A stretch of 23,238 nucleotides of DNA. It comes from Bacteroidota bacterium. GTDB lineage: Bacteria > Bacteroidota > Bacteroidia > Chitinophagales > Chitinophagaceae. The stretch is taken from assembly GCA_023391315.1 (NCBI GenBank), contig JAEWBD010000335.1:1-23238 (forward strand), written 5' to 3'. Position 1 is the first letter of the stretch. Every line of letters starts with the position of its first letter. The translations under genes and the position numbers were made by a program. The notes beneath the pieces were generated by a model that was not told where the DNA came from, searched no databases, and worked only from the letters and a program-made list of their open reading frames with translations. Of this stretch, positions 6,465 through 14,126 are shown in pieces.

Positions 6465-8864
6465 ATGTTTAAAAATTATCTCACCATTGCGTGGCGCAAC
6501 CTGAAGCGCAACAAAATCTATTCATTTATCAACATTGCGGGTTTAAGCATAGGCCTGGCTTGTGCCATGCTCATTATTTTATATGTTAAGGATGAAGTAA
6601 GCTTTGATAAATTTCACCATAACGTAAACAACATTTACCGCATTGTTTCCAAAAACAAGCATAACGGCCAGGAATATAAAAGCAGTAACACGGGTTATTT
6701 GCAAGGGCCGCGATTTGCGCAAAATGTGCCGGGTATAGAAAGTTTTGTGCGCGTGCAAAGCGGCAGGGAAGACATACAATTGGGCAATGATGTTAAGAGC
6801 CAGGATGTGTTATATGTTGATTCAGTTTTCTTCAATGTATTTACTTTTCCGCTGCTGCATGGCGATGCCAAAACCTGTTTAAAAGACCCTTCTTCCATTG
6901 TTATTTCAGAAGATGAAGCAATAAAACATTTTGGTACCAAAGATGCTGTTGGCAAGATATTAATGTTGAAAAATGATTCTGCATTCACGCCGCATAAGGT
7001 AACAGCCGTTGCCAAACGCAGCCCGCAAAACTCATCCATACGTTTTGATATTTTATTACCATTTAAAGTATCTGATGCTGATGCACAGAACAACGATAAC
7101 TGGTACAGTTTCTTTTTAAACACATTTGTTGTGGTCAATCCCAACAGCAATGTGGCAGCTATTGACAGCAACATGCAAAAGTTTTATGTGGCAGATGCTT
7201 CTAAAACTTTTAAAGCCATGATTGAAAAATATGGCGCCGGCCCGGATGCATCAATGGGCACTTATTACCTGCAGCCCTATACGGATATTCACATGAATAA
7301 AGAGCTGTCTGCACAAAACGGCATGGTGCATGCAAGCAACCCTACCTATTCTTATATCCTTTCAGGCATTGCCTTGTTCGTATTGCTCATAGCCTGTATC
7401 AATTTCGTAAACCTTACGGTGGCCCGTTCTGTAAAACGCGCCAAAGAAATAGGTATCCGCAAGGTAGTTGGCGGCGGCAGGAAGCAATTGATATTCCAGT
7501 TTCTCGGTGAATCATTTTTGCTTTGTTTTATTGCTTTTGCATTTGCCTTATTGCTGGTGCAATTAATATTACCTGTATTTAATGATCTCGCCAATAAAGC
7601 ATTATCCGTTGTTTATTTGTTTGATGCCAAACTGATAGCCGGTTATATTGTTCTATTCTTTTTAACGAGTTTGCTGGCCGGTTTTTATCCCGCTCTTGTA
7701 TTATCAGGTTATAATCCTGTTGAAACATTATACAGCCGTTTTAATATTAAAGGGAAAAGTTATTTGCAGAAATCATTAGTGGTTTTGCAGTTTGCACTTG
7801 CATCTTTTTTAATTATTGCAACGCTCACTATTTACCGCCAGTTTAATTTTCTTACACATACAAATCCCGGTTATGATGACAGTAATATTATTGAAGTGCA
7901 TAAAGACAATATAAAGCGCGACGAAGCGGTTGTTTTTAAAAATGAGTTGCTGAAGAATCCAAATATTATTGGTGTGGCCTTAAAGAACGGCGGCCAATGG
8001 ATGACAGGTGCCAGGACAGGTACCGATTCCAGTATTCAGTTTGATTATGAAACGGTGGATGAATCGTACATACCCATGATGAATATCCCAATAATTAAAG
8101 GAAGGAATTTTTCAAAAGATTATCCCGGCGATGCTGCCAATTCAGTACTCGTAAATGAATCTTTTGTGCAGAAAGCCGGCTGGAAAGAACCAGTTGGTGA
8201 GATTGTAAATTTCTTTTATAACAACAATGAAATTTATCATGTGGTTGGCATGGTAAAAGATTACCATAATAAATCGCTGTATCAAAAAATAGGGCCGCAG
8301 TTATTCACCATGAAGAAGGATAATCCTTATGGCTTATACGACATTAAATATAAGCCCGGTACAGAAACACAAACGTTGAATTACATAAGAAAGACATTTA
8401 AACAGGTTTATCCTTTAAGCCCGTACGATTATGTTTTTAAAGATGAGCAACGCAGAAACGAATATGAATCAGAAGCCAAATGGAAACAGATTATTTTGTT
8501 TGGCGCTGTGCTCACCATATTCATTTCCTGTATTGGATTATTTGGCTTGTCTGTACTATCGGCTGAAAAACGCACAAAAGAAATTGGTATAAGAAAAGTA
8601 TTGGGCGCATCTGTAAACGTCGTTGTTATCATTCTTTCAAAAGACTTTTTAAAACTGGTGGCCATTGCACTCGTTATTGCAATACCGGCGGCCTATATGG
8701 CAAGCGATAAATGGCTGCAGAATTATCCATACCGCATTACACAAAGCTGGTGGTTATTTACTGGCGCTGCATTCCTTGTGATATTAATTGCATTGATAAC
8801 CGTAAGTTTCCAGGCGGTAAGGGCGGCAGTGGCGAACCCGGTGAAGAGCTTGCGGACGGAATAG
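6465..8864 (+). CDS. FtsX-like ABC transporter permease 3
   Basis: This protein has 799 residues. TM1 is about 22-41 after NYLTIAWRNLKRNK, and the first periplasmic domain about 45-295 is one of the longer ones in the array. It closes with LQPYTDIHMN at about 269-278, the form found in the second permease subfamily. TM2 is about 298-317, the first coupling motif EIGIRKVVG begins at 328, and TM5 is about 436-457. The second coupling motif EIGIRKVLG begins at 706. The linker between the two repeats reads NPVETLYSRF instead of the NPVKVLKG type seen in permease 1, so this cytoplasmic connector is unusual. The start is fixed by alignment to MFKNY in its paralogues; an upstream ATG at 6456 is in another frame. 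It has a 193-base upstream spacer, and permease 4 behind it has its own promoter candidate, so genes 1-3 may form a first transcription unit with the ATPase. Confidence 0.95.
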   Translation: MFKNYLTIAWRNLKRNKIYSFINIAGLSIGLACAMLIILYVKDEVSFDKFHHNVNNIYRIVSKNKHNGQEYKSSNTGYLQGPRFAQNVPGIESFVRVQSGREDIQLGNDVKSQDVLYVDSVFFNVFTFPLLHGDAKTCLKDPSSIVISEDEAIKHFGTKDAVGKILMLKNDSAFTPHKVTAVAKRSPQNSSIRFDILLPFKVSDADAQNNDNWYSFFLNTFVVVNPNSNVAAIDSNMQKFYVADASKTFKAMIEKYGAGPDASMGTYYLQPYTDIHMNKELSAQNGMVHASNPTYSYILSGIALFVLLIACINFVNLTVARSVKRAKEIGIRKVVGGGRKQLIFQFLGESFLLCFIAFAFALLLVQLILPVFNDLANKALSVVYLFDAKLIAGYIVLFFLTSLLAGFYPALVLSGYNPVETLYSRFNIKGKSYLQKSLVVLQFALASFLIIATLTIYRQFNFLTHTNPGYDDSNIIEVHKDNIKRDEAVVFKNELLKNPNIIGVALKNGGQWMTGARTGTDSSIQFDYETVDESYIPMMNIPIIKGRNFSKDYPGDAANSVLVNESFVQKAGWKEPVGEIVNFFYNNNEIYHVVGMVKDYHNKSLYQKIGPQLFTMKKDNPYGLYDIKYKPGTETQTLNYIRKTFKQVYPLSPYDYVFKDEQRRNEYESEAKWKQIILFGAVLTIFISCIGLFGLSVLSAEKRTKEIGIRKVLGASVNVVVIILSKDFLKLVAIALVIAIPAAYMASDKWLQNYPYRITQSWWLFTGAAFLVILIALITVSFQAVRAAVANPVKSLRTE

Positions 8865-8952
8865 CAATAAAATTTACGGTCAGTTATAAACAGGCTCCTG
8901 AGGTTTCCGGGAAAAGCCTTCAGGGGGTTACTGTCCGCTCCTAAGATTGAAA

Positions 8953-8970
8953 CCGTACGTTATCGCACAG
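8953..8970. promoter_or_regulatory. Imperfect palindrome, possible enhancer-binding-protein operator
   Basis: CCGTACG (8953-8959) and CGCACAG (8964-8970) form an imperfect inverted repeat (5 of 7 pairs) around TTAT, followed by TTTTT. A further half-site-like CTGTCCG lies at 8931-8937 and matches the complement of the right arm at 6 of 7 positions. The palindrome sits about 55 bases upstream of a sigma-54-like promoter, a sensible place for an activator. The identity of any regulator is inference. A weak stem (8897-8903 with 8917-8924) lies further upstream. Confidence 0.4.
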
Positions 8971-9021
8971 TTTTTATACCGGATTGTATTTCAACTTATT
9001 GAGAATTAATTTTTTATCCCT

Positions 9022-9036
9022 TGGCATAGCTGTTGA
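9022..9036 (+). promoter_or_regulatory. Sigma-54 (RpoN)-like promoter upstream of permease 4
   Basis: TGGCAT-N5-TTGA has the exact spacing of the sigma-54 consensus TGGCAC-N5-TTGC, with two deviations (C to T, and C to A at the -12 element). The GG of the -24 element is at 9023-9024 and the -12 element at 9033-9036. Transcription would begin near 9048, leaving a leader of roughly 60 bases before the ATG at 9107. It lies in the longest spacer of the array (242 bases), downstream of a palindrome at 8953-8970. The altered -12 C lowers certainty. Confidence 0.5.
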
Positions 9037-9106
9037 AAGCTGAATTAGGCCTGTTTGAAAGAATACAGAATTTGTATACGGACAGCGATAAGCAAATCCC
9101 AACATC

Positions 9107-11506
9107 ATGCTACAGAATTATTTCAGAACCGCCTGGCGAAACCTCACCCGCAATAAGGTGTATTCATTTATTAATATCGCCGGCATTACTATAGGCCTTG
9201 CCGCTTTTTGGTTAATTGCTTTATATGTGGGTGATGAATTGAGCTACGACCGCTCGTTTACCAATGCTGATCGTATTTACCGCATAGCCCAGCATGCCAA
9301 CTGGGAAGGCGGGAGTATGAACCTCGCATTAAACCCGCCGCCGCTCGGCCCTGCAATAACAGAAAAATTTCCGGAAGTGGAACAGGTTGTCCGCATAGAT
9401 GCAGAAGGCGGCGGTGTAATAAAATTTAATAAAGAAACCTTTAAACAAAACGATATTCTCTTTGCCGATAACAACTTCTTTAAAATATTCAGCTATACCT
9501 TTTTATATGGCGATGCGGCTTCGGCCTTATCCCAGCCAAATTCAACGGTTATAACAGAAAGCCTTGCAAAGAAAATATTTGGCGATGTAGCACAAGCCCT
9601 TAATCAAACTATATATTTTGGCGACAGCGAGCCTGTAAAAATTACCGGCGTTATAAAAGATGTTCCGCAGAATTCACACCTGCAGTTCAGCGGCATCCGT
9701 TCCATGTATGTTGTTTCAAACGATCAGAACACCTGGCAAAACCTTTACATGTATGATTACATACTTTTAAAGAAGGGTATTGATGTAAATGCGTTTGGGA
9801 AAAAACTGAATGCATTCGGCATGCAGACAATTGCCAAAGAAATGGGCATTAAGGATTATCGTATGGAACTGCAGCCATTAACTTCTATTCACCTTCACTC
9901 CAACCTTCAATATGAGTTAAGCACTAATAGCAGCATGAGCCGCGTTTACATTTTCATTGCTATCGGTATTTTAATTTTATTGATCGCGCTCATTAATTAT
10001 ATGAATCTCTCCACAGCGCGTTCTGCAGTGCGGGTAAAGGAAATTGGCATAAGAAAAGTCATCGGTTCATCCCGCGGTAACCTTGCCGGTTTGTTTATTG
10101 CAGAAGCTTTACTGGTTACATTCATTGCAGCTTTTATTGCAATATTCCTTGTTGAAGCAAGCATGCCCTTCTTTAATAAAGTAGCGGGCAAAGAGTTGGA
10201 TATATGGCGCTTCGGAACATATTATACTATCGGGTTTGTAATTGTATTTGCTTTGCTCGCCGGTCTTATAAGCGGCAGTTATCCTGCATTGTTCCTGTCG
10301 CGTTTTAAAATGATACCATCATTAAAAGGCCAGTTGGGCAATATGCAAACAAGTGCATTGCTGCGCAAATCCCTTGTAGTATTCCAGTTTGTGATAGCAG
10401 TATTTCTTATAAGCGGCTCCTTTATTATTTACAAACAAATGCAGTATGTAAATAATAAAGACCTTGGCTTTAATAAAGCGCAGGTATTAACCTTTCATAT
10501 TGATGATATGAAAGTGCGCAATGAAATTCCCGCCCTTAAAAATGCATTGCTCCAGAGCCCGCTTATTGAAGATGTTGCCGTTGCGGGAAATACTGTTGGC
10601 GATAATTACCTCGGCGGCCACGATTTTGCGTTTGAAAAGAATGGCGTGATGCAATCATCATCAACCATGGCAAAACAATTATATGTTGATGATGATTTTC
10701 TAAAAACAATGAACATTCAATTGTTGCAGGGCAGGAACTTTTCAAAAAATATGCAGACCGATCAATACGGCGCCATGCTCATCAACGAAACATTAATGAA
10801 GCAGTTGGGTTACACAAATGCCGTTGGAAAAAAATCTGAATACCGGGTAAACCAGTTTACAGAAATGAGCCATCGCAATATAATTGGTGTTGTAAAAGAT
10901 TTTCACTTTTCATCGCTGCAGCACAAAATTGAGCCAATGGTATTGATGCTGCCGCCTGCAGCAAACGAGCAGGATAATCTTTATGTAAAAATCGCAAAAG
11001 GCAAAATTGCAGCGGGCCTTGCTTATCTTAAAAAAACCTACGCGAATTTTGATCGCCAGAATACGGCCGATTTTAATTTCCTTGATGAAGCTTTCGCCAA
11101 ACAATATGCGGCAGAACAAAAACAGGAACAGCTTTCATTTGTATTTACCCTGCTTGCTTTTATAATAGCCTGTTTGGGCTTAACAGGACTTGTAATGTTT
11201 ACCGTGTCGCAGCGTATAAAAGAGATTGGTATAAGAAAAGTGCTGGGCGCATCCGTAGCTTCTGTAACACTGATGCTTGGCAAAAGCTTTATGCAACTGG
11301 TATTGATAGCAACTGTAATTGCAATGCCGGTTGCCTGGTTTGCCATGCATAAATGGCTGCAGGATTTTGCTTACAGGATAGATATTAAATGGTGGATGTT
11401 TTTAATACCGGGATTAATGGCCGTAGGCATAGCATTAATTACGGTTTGTGCACAGGCAGTAAAAGCGGCATGGGTAAACCCGGTGAAGTCGTTGCGAACA
11501 GAATAA
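9107..11506 (+). CDS. FtsX-like ABC transporter permease 4
   Basis: This protein has 799 residues. TM1 is about 22-42, and the first periplasmic domain about 45-278 ends in LQPLTSIHLHSN at about 255-266. TM2 is about 281-298, the first coupling motif EIGIRKVIG begins at 312, TM5 is about 421-443, and the second motif EIGIRKVLG begins at 706. It ends NPVKSLRTE. The inter-repeat connector SRFKMIPSLKG departs from the usual NPVKVLKG pattern, and an extra LIS precedes the SYPAL turn of TM4. TM2 lacks the cysteine found in most copies (LIALINYMN versus LIACINFMN). It is the only permease here preceded by a plausible sigma-54 promoter and operator-like palindrome, so it may head a separately controlled unit comprising permeases 4-8 or beyond. 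Confidence 0.95.
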   Translation: MLQNYFRTAWRNLTRNKVYSFINIAGITIGLAAFWLIALYVGDELSYDRSFTNADRIYRIAQHANWEGGSMNLALNPPPLGPAITEKFPEVEQVVRIDAEGGGVIKFNKETFKQNDILFADNNFFKIFSYTFLYGDAASALSQPNSTVITESLAKKIFGDVAQALNQTIYFGDSEPVKITGVIKDVPQNSHLQFSGIRSMYVVSNDQNTWQNLYMYDYILLKKGIDVNAFGKKLNAFGMQTIAKEMGIKDYRMELQPLTSIHLHSNLQYELSTNSSMSRVYIFIAIGILILLIALINYMNLSTARSAVRVKEIGIRKVIGSSRGNLAGLFIAEALLVTFIAAFIAIFLVEASMPFFNKVAGKELDIWRFGTYYTIGFVIVFALLAGLISGSYPALFLSRFKMIPSLKGQLGNMQTSALLRKSLVVFQFVIAVFLISGSFIIYKQMQYVNNKDLGFNKAQVLTFHIDDMKVRNEIPALKNALLQSPLIEDVAVAGNTVGDNYLGGHDFAFEKNGVMQSSSTMAKQLYVDDDFLKTMNIQLLQGRNFSKNMQTDQYGAMLINETLMKQLGYTNAVGKKSEYRVNQFTEMSHRNIIGVVKDFHFSSLQHKIEPMVLMLPPAANEQDNLYVKIAKGKIAAGLAYLKKTYANFDRQNTADFNFLDEAFAKQYAAEQKQEQLSFVFTLLAFIIACLGLTGLVMFTVSQRIKEIGIRKVLGASVASVTLMLGKSFMQLVLIATVIAMPVAWFAMHKWLQDFAYRIDIKWWMFLIPGLMAVGIALITVCAQAVKAAWVNPVKSLRTE

Positions 11507-11574
11507 AAACTTTCGGAAACCCTGTAAATTTCCCAAAAGCTGAAAACAGCCGTTAACTAATAATTAAAAAATAA

Positions 11575-13977
11575 ATGTTTAAAACATATTTAAAAACAGC
11601 GTGGAGAAACCTGCAGCGGCATAAGAGCAATTCTTTTATAAATATTGCAGGCCTTACGGTTGGCTTTGCTGCTTTCCTGCTTATTTTCCTGGTAATTCAA
11701 TATGAGCAAAGCTTTGAAGATTTTCACGAAAACAAAAATGAAATATACCGCGTGGTGCGTATTGGCCGTGCCAAAGAAAACCGTGAATACAGAACCGGCG
11801 TTCCTCTCCCGGTAACGCAGGCTATCCGCTCCAATTTCCCGCAACTTAAAAATGTAGCAGCTATCTCCGGCGATAATGATGTACAGGTACGTATAACGGG
11901 CACAGATGGATCAGTGCTGAAAAATTTCAAGGAACAGCATGTAATGATTGCTGAGCCATCATTTTTCCAGATGTTCAATTTTCCGTTTATTGCCGGCAAC
12001 AGTAAAACAGCGCTGAACGATGTAAATACAATACTGCTTACAAAGGATGTTGCAAAAAAATATTTTGGAGACTGGCATGCTGCAATGGGGAAAACGGTGA
12101 AAGTGTACGGCGAAATAATGAAGGTAACGGGCGTTTTGGATAACCTGCCTGTCAATACAGACTTTCCATTGAGCGTTGTTGTATCTTATGCAACGCTGAT
12201 GAAGTTTTCAGATCCCAATGACTGGGGCAGTATTTTAGATGAGAATTATTGTTTTGTGCAGCTTAATAAAAACGCCTCCAGAGAGCAGTTCGATAAATTA
12301 TTAAGCCAATTTACTGATAAATATATCAGGCCTGTTAATCCGGGCTATTTTCTTTCATTACAACCATTAAAAGAAATTCATTTCGATAACCGGTATGGCA
12401 ATTTTACAGGCAGAACATTTAGCGAAGACCTTATTCTTGCGCTAAGCATTATCGGTATTTTTTTGCTGGTAATTGCCTGTGTAAACTTCATTAATGTAAC
12501 TACGGCCCAGGCAATAAACCGGGCGAGGGAAGTGGGCGTAAGAAAAGTATTAGGCAGCAGCCGCAGGCAACTTGTAATGCAGTTTTTGGGCGAAACAGGC
12601 ATTACAACATTCATTGCTTTACTTGGGTCCGTTATTGTTGCACTGGCTTGTTTATCGTTAGTAAATTCCCTGCTCGGCGTTCATATTACTTCTGCCAGTT
12701 TATTTACCTCAAAATTTATTACGGGCATACTGGCTGCATTTGTTGTTGTTACATTTTTATCGGGGTTCTATCCTGCATTGGTTTTATCAGGATTTAAGTC
12801 GGTTAATGTTTTAAAAAGCGCGGTAACCGTGAGCGGCAATAAGGGAATTTCATTAAGACGGGGGCTGGTTGTATTTCAATTTGTAATAGCACAATCACTT
12901 ATTATCGGCACCCTGATCGTTGCATCGCAAATGAATTATTTCCGCAATGCAGATTTAGGTTTTGATAAGCATGCGGTTATTAATGCCAGCTTTCCAAAGG
13001 ACAGTATCAGTAAAACAAAAATGGATTTTATTAAAAATGAAATAGGGAAAATAAACGGTGTGCAGCAGGTAAGTTTTAGTGTATTTATGCCTTCAGGCGG
13101 TGGCAACTGGGCCACTGATTTGCGAACAGTTGAAAACACCGACATGCAAAAACCAAATATGATTGTGCAAATGAAACCGGCAGATACAGCCTTCTTTAAT
13201 TTGTATGATTTAAAACTGGTTGCGGGCAGAAAATATTTTGCATCGGATACAATCCGTGAATTTGTAGTAAACGAAACAGTGGTAAGAAACCTTGGATTGA
13301 CTTCTCCCGATAAAGCTATTGGTAAAATGATATCTGTTGCAGGAAAGCTTGCACCCATTGTTGGCGTGGTGAAAGATTTTCATACCTTCTCATTGCGCGA
13401 TGCCATCAGCCCAACCGTTTTAACTGCAATGAAGCCGCAATACGGTGTTGCCAACATTAAGATTGATATGCAAAAAGCAAAATCGGTGATTAGTGATCTA
13501 AAAAAATTATGGGGCAAATATTATCCTGATTATGTTTTTGAATATGGCTTTCTTGATAAAACTTTAGAATACTATTACCAACAGGAAAATGAGTTAGCTG
13601 TTTTGTATAAAATATTTTCAGGTATTGCCATTGTTATTTCCTGTCTTGGCTTGTATGGTTTAATTTCTTTTATGGCAGTTCAGCGCAGGAAGGAAATTGG
13701 TATTCGCAAAGTACTTGGTGCGCCAGTACGTGATATCGTGGTGATGCTTTCAAAAGAATTTACGTTTTTAATTGTTATTGCATTCCTGATTGCATCGCCA
13801 ATAGCATGGTATTACATGCATCAATGGTTGCAACAATATGCTTATCGTATTGATATTAATTATTGGTTTTTTATTACCACTATTTTTTGCTCATTAATTA
13901 TAGCATGGCTTACTGTTGGTTACACAGCAATAAAAGCTGCATTGGCAAACCCGGTGAAGAGTTTAAGAACAGAGTAA
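11575..13977 (+). CDS. FtsX-like ABC transporter permease 5
   Basis: This protein has 800 residues. TM1 is about 22-42, and the first periplasmic domain about 45-282 ends in LQPLKEIHFDN at about 262-272. TM2 is about 287-307, the first coupling motif EVGVRKVLG begins at 319, TM5 is about 428-450, and the second motif EIGIRKVLG begins at 707 and is followed by AP instead of AS. TM2 runs into INVTTAQAINRAREV, so the usual NLSTARS segment is altered more than in other copies. The last 94 residues align without gaps to every other complete permease. The upstream spacer is only 68 bases and shows no promoter, so cotranscription with permease 4 is likely. The spacer just after the permease 4 stop holds a stem-like GGAAA/TTTCC pair that recurs after permeases 5 and 6. 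Confidence 0.95.
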   Translation: MFKTYLKTAWRNLQRHKSNSFINIAGLTVGFAAFLLIFLVIQYEQSFEDFHENKNEIYRVVRIGRAKENREYRTGVPLPVTQAIRSNFPQLKNVAAISGDNDVQVRITGTDGSVLKNFKEQHVMIAEPSFFQMFNFPFIAGNSKTALNDVNTILLTKDVAKKYFGDWHAAMGKTVKVYGEIMKVTGVLDNLPVNTDFPLSVVVSYATLMKFSDPNDWGSILDENYCFVQLNKNASREQFDKLLSQFTDKYIRPVNPGYFLSLQPLKEIHFDNRYGNFTGRTFSEDLILALSIIGIFLLVIACVNFINVTTAQAINRAREVGVRKVLGSSRRQLVMQFLGETGITTFIALLGSVIVALACLSLVNSLLGVHITSASLFTSKFITGILAAFVVVTFLSGFYPALVLSGFKSVNVLKSAVTVSGNKGISLRRGLVVFQFVIAQSLIIGTLIVASQMNYFRNADLGFDKHAVINASFPKDSISKTKMDFIKNEIGKINGVQQVSFSVFMPSGGGNWATDLRTVENTDMQKPNMIVQMKPADTAFFNLYDLKLVAGRKYFASDTIREFVVNETVVRNLGLTSPDKAIGKMISVAGKLAPIVGVVKDFHTFSLRDAISPTVLTAMKPQYGVANIKIDMQKAKSVISDLKKLWGKYYPDYVFEYGFLDKTLEYYYQQENELAVLYKIFSGIAIVISCLGLYGLISFMAVQRRKEIGIRKVLGAPVRDIVVMLSKEFTFLIVIAFLIASPIAWYYMHQWLQQYAYRIDINYWFFITTIFCSLIIAWLTVGYTAIKAALANPVKSLRTE

Positions 13978-13978
13978 A

Positions 13979-14012
13979 AACTTTTGGAAGGCTTGAGCAC
14001 TTTTCAAAAGTT
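13979..14012 (+). other. Stem-loop after permease 5
   Basis: AACTTTTG (13979-13986) pairs perfectly with CAAAAGTT (14005-14012), and the stem extends inward by four more pairs (two of them G-U) to a ten-base loop. It starts just after the stop codon. No T-run follows, so termination is uncertain. A recognisably related sequence occurs directly after the permease 6 stop (TGGAA with TTCCA at about 16495-16515) and more weakly after permease 4. Confidence 0.55.
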
Positions 14013-14046
14013 ATAATGATGAAGATAAGTGCTAAATAAAGAGAAT

Positions 14047-14069
14047 GGTAAATTAAATAACGTGAAGAT
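14047..14069 (+). repeat. Conserved spacer block upstream of permease 6 (copy 1)
   Basis: GGTAAATTAAATAACGTGAA opens a block that recurs at 16552-16574 and 19067-19090. Copies 1 and 2 extend further: ATAATGA and TAAATAAAG precede the block, and GCCTGCAGCT follows about 10 bases later in both. Whether this is a regulatory element or a remnant of spacer duplication cannot be decided from three copies. Confidence 0.6.
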
Positions 14070-14126
14070 AAACGCCTGCAGCTCAAAGCTTGCTGCCAAT
14101 AAAATATATTAATAGAAATTAAAAGC

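Noticed and set aside
6695..7174. 159-codon minus-strand open frame
   Set aside because: It lies wholly inside and opposite permease 3. Its translation is low-complexity and serine/leucine rich, as expected for an antisense shadow, and the + strand frame has clear family conservation.
8711..8944. + strand open frame overlapping the end of permease 3 and entering the spacer
   Set aside because: Most of it is an out-of-frame reading of the conserved permease C-terminus. The part in the spacer is short and has no family resemblance.
11724..12155. 143-codon minus-strand open frame
   Set aside because: It is antisense to the first periplasmic domain of permease 5. It has no recognisable motif and no spacer or promoter of its own.
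12936..13358. 140-codon minus-strand open frame
   Set aside because: It is antisense to the second periplasmic domain of permease 5 and is explained by codon bias.
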